Assembly (NCBI GenBank): GCA_023159155.1
Contig: JAJNNX010000014.1
Coordinates: 558,001 to 622,000 of the forward strand
Origin: Ustulina deusta
Taxonomy: Eukaryota; Ascomycota; Sordariomycetes; Xylariales; Xylariaceae
DNA: 64,000 nt
Direction of reading: 5' to 3'
The notes below the pieces were generated by a model that was not told the DNA's origin, did no database searches, and saw only the letters and a list, made by a program, of their open reading frames with translations. Positions 60,732 through 64,000 of the stretch are shown here, piece by piece; position 1 is the stretch's first letter; each line of letters starts with the position of its first letter. The position numbers and the translations under genes were made by a program.

Positions 60732-63078
60732 TGTCTCTCAAAATTGGAAAGGTGGTTTAGAGCAAACGACGAAAAGAGCAAACGAGACCTAGAAAAACTT
60801 TAACTGTTCAAGATGACAATGAAGATGCTGAGGAAGAGAGACCCGACAGCTGCGCTGTGATGAGCAGAACATAGTTGTGATAAGGGGATGTTTCGGGAGA
60901 TACGATAATCGATAGATAAGCGTTCAGTGTTGCATTTGCCTATATGTAGCCTATGGGGTTCGGTAGAGCTGGACGATCAAAGTATCAGCAAACCTGAGAG
61001 ATAGATCATTTTATATTAAGCAGTATCTTGGTCTTATAAGGGACCTAGATGCAGCCAACTATAATAGATAACAAAGTAACCAAAAAGGTTTGGTAGGGGG
61101 TATGCGAACCACCTGGGCAAACCGCCAAACCTGTCAACTATAAGGATAGCGCTTAATACCAGTTGAACAAATATTGCAAGAGCTGCAACGGACCACGTGG
61201 TTATTTCTTAGATGCGAACCTGGGGATCTAGCGACCAGAATACTTTCTAAGGCTAAGAAAAGGCAACAAAATAAGCCACATTCTATTGTTGATAGTATTA
61301 TAAGGTTGAAATAGACCTGTAAAAGAAGCATACATATCACGAACTCGACCTTAATAAGCCCAATAGTAAAATAAAATATAAATGTTTTCTGGGTAGACAT
61401 TGGTACGAGAGACATCAGTTTAGCTATTAGAACTCGAGCCCAGGCATATATCTCTGTTATTAAAAGCTTGGGTCATGTAGGTATGAAAGCGTCGCGCGAT
61501 TGTTGGCTCTTGGAGTTTAGGCTACTATGAATCTAAGCCACTAGAGCCAATTGTCTGCTATATCTCTAACGTCCTCTGGATATAGTATCCCGGACGATCT
61601 ACTAAAGTATAGTAGGCAACCAAGTCCCTTATATCTGGAAACTATTGCTGCCGGTCCTACGCGTGGCTGGGGGACTTAGGGGGGTGCTACGACATACGCC
61701 TGTCCTGGATTATACGCTAGGGGAAGTGGCCCGGAAGGACTATTTCTGGATATAGATAGCATATATGATACATGAGGCACACCTAGCAGGGATAGCTGCA
61801 TCAGGTGCGGTGGGATTCGGTCCAGTGTTGGCAACTGAGAGGTTGGGCACAAGTTATGTATTTACTTACCCGGCGTTGATCCACTCACTATTGGTCGAAG
61901 CCTTATTGTACGGCTGCTGCTAATGGTTGTTCGCTGATACAGGGTCTTGTTCCAATATAAAGGATCAAAACTGGCTAAGATATCAAAAGTTCTGTTAGAA
62001 TCTGCTATATCTTTCCGTTGTCTCAGCACACCACAGTAGTCCATAAGATTTTCACAGCAGTACCCTAAAGTAGATAGCCTTATATTTCGACTTACTAGTG
62101 GACAAATGTTAAACTTTTTATAGTTATTTAAAAAGTTATAATTATTTCCCTAAGAAATTTAACAGTTTATAACTAAAATCTTTTAGCTTAAAGAAGATAT
62201 AGCCTCCCTAAAAACAATATGTAATAATACCGCTACCAAAGCTTAATCATGTCTTCTGATGCTTCCTGAGCCAAACTTATGTTTTTTACCTTTAACTATA
62301 ATATAGAACAATAGCAATTTGTTTTTTTTAAGTGGACCGTTACCTAGAGGCAACCAATCGCGGGTAAACTAGTAACGCGGATGCTGCTAGTGTTTCTAAC
62401 CGAGGGATATTTCTTAGCCCTTTTACATGGCTTTACTTGTCTCTAAAATACCACTTTTTCCTAGTTGTACTGTATACATGATTGCTGGTTTCTAGGCATC
62501 AGGAAGGGAACCTAATGATGTGGGCCCGTAGTTCCCCGAGCCGTTCAGTGTCTTCGAGGCCCTTCAGTTGCCTGTTCATTGCTTCACGAAGTGCCCTCCC
62601 CCATTAACCTCGTCAATCACAATTTCCGCAAGTTCATGCCTACAGTGCGTCTCTATCGCTATACACACCTATCGGGGAAGAAGTACACTAGGACACCTAG
62701 CCAAACTAGATGTCGTTGGAGCTACGGCTCAGGCTTATTTCAAGTTGAGCTTGATGGAAAGGATCTACTTCAGGCACCCCATCTTAGGACTGTAGGTCTT
62801 ACTGTCACAAACTGAAAGTATTTATAGGATACCAAATTATTGATTGATTGAAGGAAGCTCTCCATCGAAGAAGACGTTATAAGAGCTATGGTCGAAGGCC
62901 GAACTAGGGCCGGGGCTGGGCATATGTCTCTATCCAAACGGGTTCACTAGCTTCATGTATCCTTAGGCGCATACATAGAAACACAAAACAGTAATAACGC
63001 ACTGCACCTTCCGTCCGGCCTTCATTCTCCCGCGCATTGCTCGTAACCCGTGACGCAAAGGTGAGCTTCTCCCCTCTA
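60732..63078. other. intergenic DNA, no confident gene
   Basis: Normal composition. Open frames at 61134-61415 (minus), 61862-62044 (minus, ATG) and a stop-to-stop plus frame of about 99 codons ending at 62815 (RLYRYTHLSGKKYTRTPSQT, YGSGLFQVELDGKDLLQAPH) are seen. The last reads most like protein but starts without ATG, and I recognise nothing in it. No RNA gene or paired repeat was found. Confidence 0.4.
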
Positions 63079-63966
63079 TCATCGCTCATCTGGGCAACCT
63101 GATTCTCCCGCTTGACCACCCTTTCCCGAGGCTGGTTCCTTCCTATCTCGGTGCTGTTGAAAGTCGAGGGGCTGAATGCACCGCGTTTTGTTTTCCTTTA
63201 GTTGTACACCGTCGGCGTGCTCGGTAACTGCCGGGAAGGGTCTTTGAGTAAGAGACTTGGTATATTCTTCTAGGTCTCGCTCCAGAAGGTCTGAGAGAGA
63301 CATGATATAGTTGCCTAATCTTCGTATCTCTTCCTGTAAATTGACGTCTTGTGACAGAAGCGGTGATAGGCTGAGTTGATTATTTTGATCACTTTGTGAT
63401 CGATGGCGTTGGCCTGCTAGATGACTCGTCGCCACTTGCTGAAATTGAGGATAAACTGGTGGTCTATTTTTTGTTGCCGAGGATGAGCTGGTGGTTTCTC
63501 GGACTTCTTCTCGAGTATTCCTTGTATTAGTTGACTGTTGCGACTTCGTAATTGATGGGGGTTGTTTCGATTGCCGAGGACAAGCTGGTGGTTTCTCGAG
63601 CTTTCTTTCGAGCATTTTCTGCACTTCCATGGAGTGTTTAGAACGAAGACTTTCTACTACCCTATTAAACTTTCGGGGTATAACCAGCTTCTCGAGGTGA
63701 CGTCGATGGAGTTTTCCGGTCCCTATCTCGCGTAAGGTCCATCCCAAGAGGGCCACATAAGCATACACCTCCCCCATTTTCATAAACTCCTTTAGATTTT
63801 TCTGTACCTTGGAATATTTGAAGTATGTTGACGGTGCAGAATAGCTCACATGTCCCATATTTAGGTTTTTACGAAATCTTTGAAGCACTCTCCGATCAAG
63901 TTCTTCTTTAGAACTGCATTGGATGATTTTGGCAAGAATTTGATCCACCATTGTCTCGCTTGTCAT
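63079..63966 (-). CDS. hypothetical protein, 295 residues
   Basis: ATG at 63966 to a stop at 63079, the longest uninterrupted frame in the window. Residues 1-115 look globular and helical (VDQILAKIIQCSSKEELDRR, LKEFMKMGEVYAYVALLGWT, HRRHLEKLVIPRKFNRVVES). Residues 120-205 are Ser/Gln/Thr-rich and probably disordered (QSKQPPSITKSQQSTNTRNT). A predicted coiled-coil segment lies near 209-241 (NLQEEIRRLGNYIMSLSDLL, ERDLEEYTKSL). The polar C-terminus may be intron read-through. No signal peptide or membrane segment. I recognise no family. The helix / linker / coiled-coil layout suggests a structural or interaction protein. The start codon lies only 34 bp from the window edge, so its promoter is outside. 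Confidence 0.6.
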   Translation of the reverse strand: MTSETMVDQILAKIIQCSSKEELDRRVLQRFRKNLNMGHVSYSAPSTYFKYSKVQKNLKEFMKMGEVYAYVALLGWTLREIGTGKLHRRHLEKLVIPRKFNRVVESLRSKHSMEVQKMLERKLEKPPACPRQSKQPPSITKSQQSTNTRNTREEVRETTSSSSATKNRPPVYPQFQQVATSHLAGQRHRSQSDQNNQLSLSPLLSQDVNLQEEIRRLGNYIMSLSDLLERDLEEYTKSLTQRPFPAVTEHADGVQLKENKTRCIQPLDFQQHRDRKEPASGKGGQAGESGCPDER

Positions 63967-64000
63967 ATCGTAAAGATGAAATGGAATGTAGTTATGAAGA

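Noticed and set aside
62904..63119. 71-codon minus frame overlapping the end of the 295-residue gene
   Set aside because: Different frame, overlaps the larger gene and has no motif. It could be a downstream exon, but nothing supports a splice junction.
1..64000. CRISPR array, bacterial operons, ribosome binding sites
   Set aside because: Repeats present are irregular or minisatellite-like without uniform spacers, and introns, LTRs and RIP indicate a fungal nuclear genome.
1..64000. Telomere repeats (TTAGGG)n or rDNA
   Set aside because: No tandem TTAGGG/CCCTAA run and no rRNA-like block were seen.

Overview
The window looks like filamentous-ascomycete (Pezizomycotina) nuclear DNA. Roughly the first 50 kb is a very AT-rich block whose decay pattern matches repeat-induced point mutation (RIP): TpA is everywhere, and Trp and Gln codons have become TAG/TAA inside recognisable reading frames. 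The last ~13 kb has ordinary base composition. A short GT-AG intron, a hAT transposon, LTR elements and 5-bp target duplications support this. The exact species cannot be read from the sequence. A Hypocreales- or Dothideomycetes-like genome with AT isochores is an inference.

Layout of the AT block (1-51,000). Small GC-retaining islands sit in the AT-rich sea. In order they are: a J-domain gene relic fused to a 17-bp-arm perfect palindrome (6,156-6,535); a 1,575-bp LTR-flanked non-coding element with a CATTT target duplication, filled with two families of tandem hairpin-forming repeats (7,575-9,149); a clean solo LTR with an ATTAC duplication (11,958-12,136); an orphan 70-codon open stretch (24,151-24,363); a 33-34-bp minisatellite (24,899-25,133); a second small terminal-direct-repeat element with a CTGCC duplication (25,544-26,402); the 3' end of a lost gene with repeated KRAR motifs (26,567-26,860); a ~6-kb LTR retrotransposon reduced to almost pure A/T (32,511-38,502); and several coding relics at 39.4, 42.9, 45.0, 48.2 and 50.6 kb.

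Boundary and right arm (51-64 kb). A hAT element (51,390-54,282) carries a transposase pseudogene with five in-frame nonsense codons and a frameshift. Next to it are two oppositely oriented heptamer minisatellite arrays. Further right are a tiny poly(T) retroposition scar with a 16-bp duplication, a probable small spliced Cys-containing gene (57,780-58,320), and a full-length pseudogene on the minus strand (58,594-60,731). The pseudogene's middle is RIP-mutated while both ends are nearly intact. It resembles, from memory, a fungal Est1-type DNA/RNA-binding-domain family. The last gene is an uncharacterised 295-residue minus-strand reading frame (63,079-63,966).

No intact metabolic or cellular pathway is encoded here. 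The window is best read as a transposon and gene graveyard next to gene-sparse normal DNA. The strongest unusual items are the LTR-flanked hairpin-array element and the gene with a RIP tract confined to its centre.
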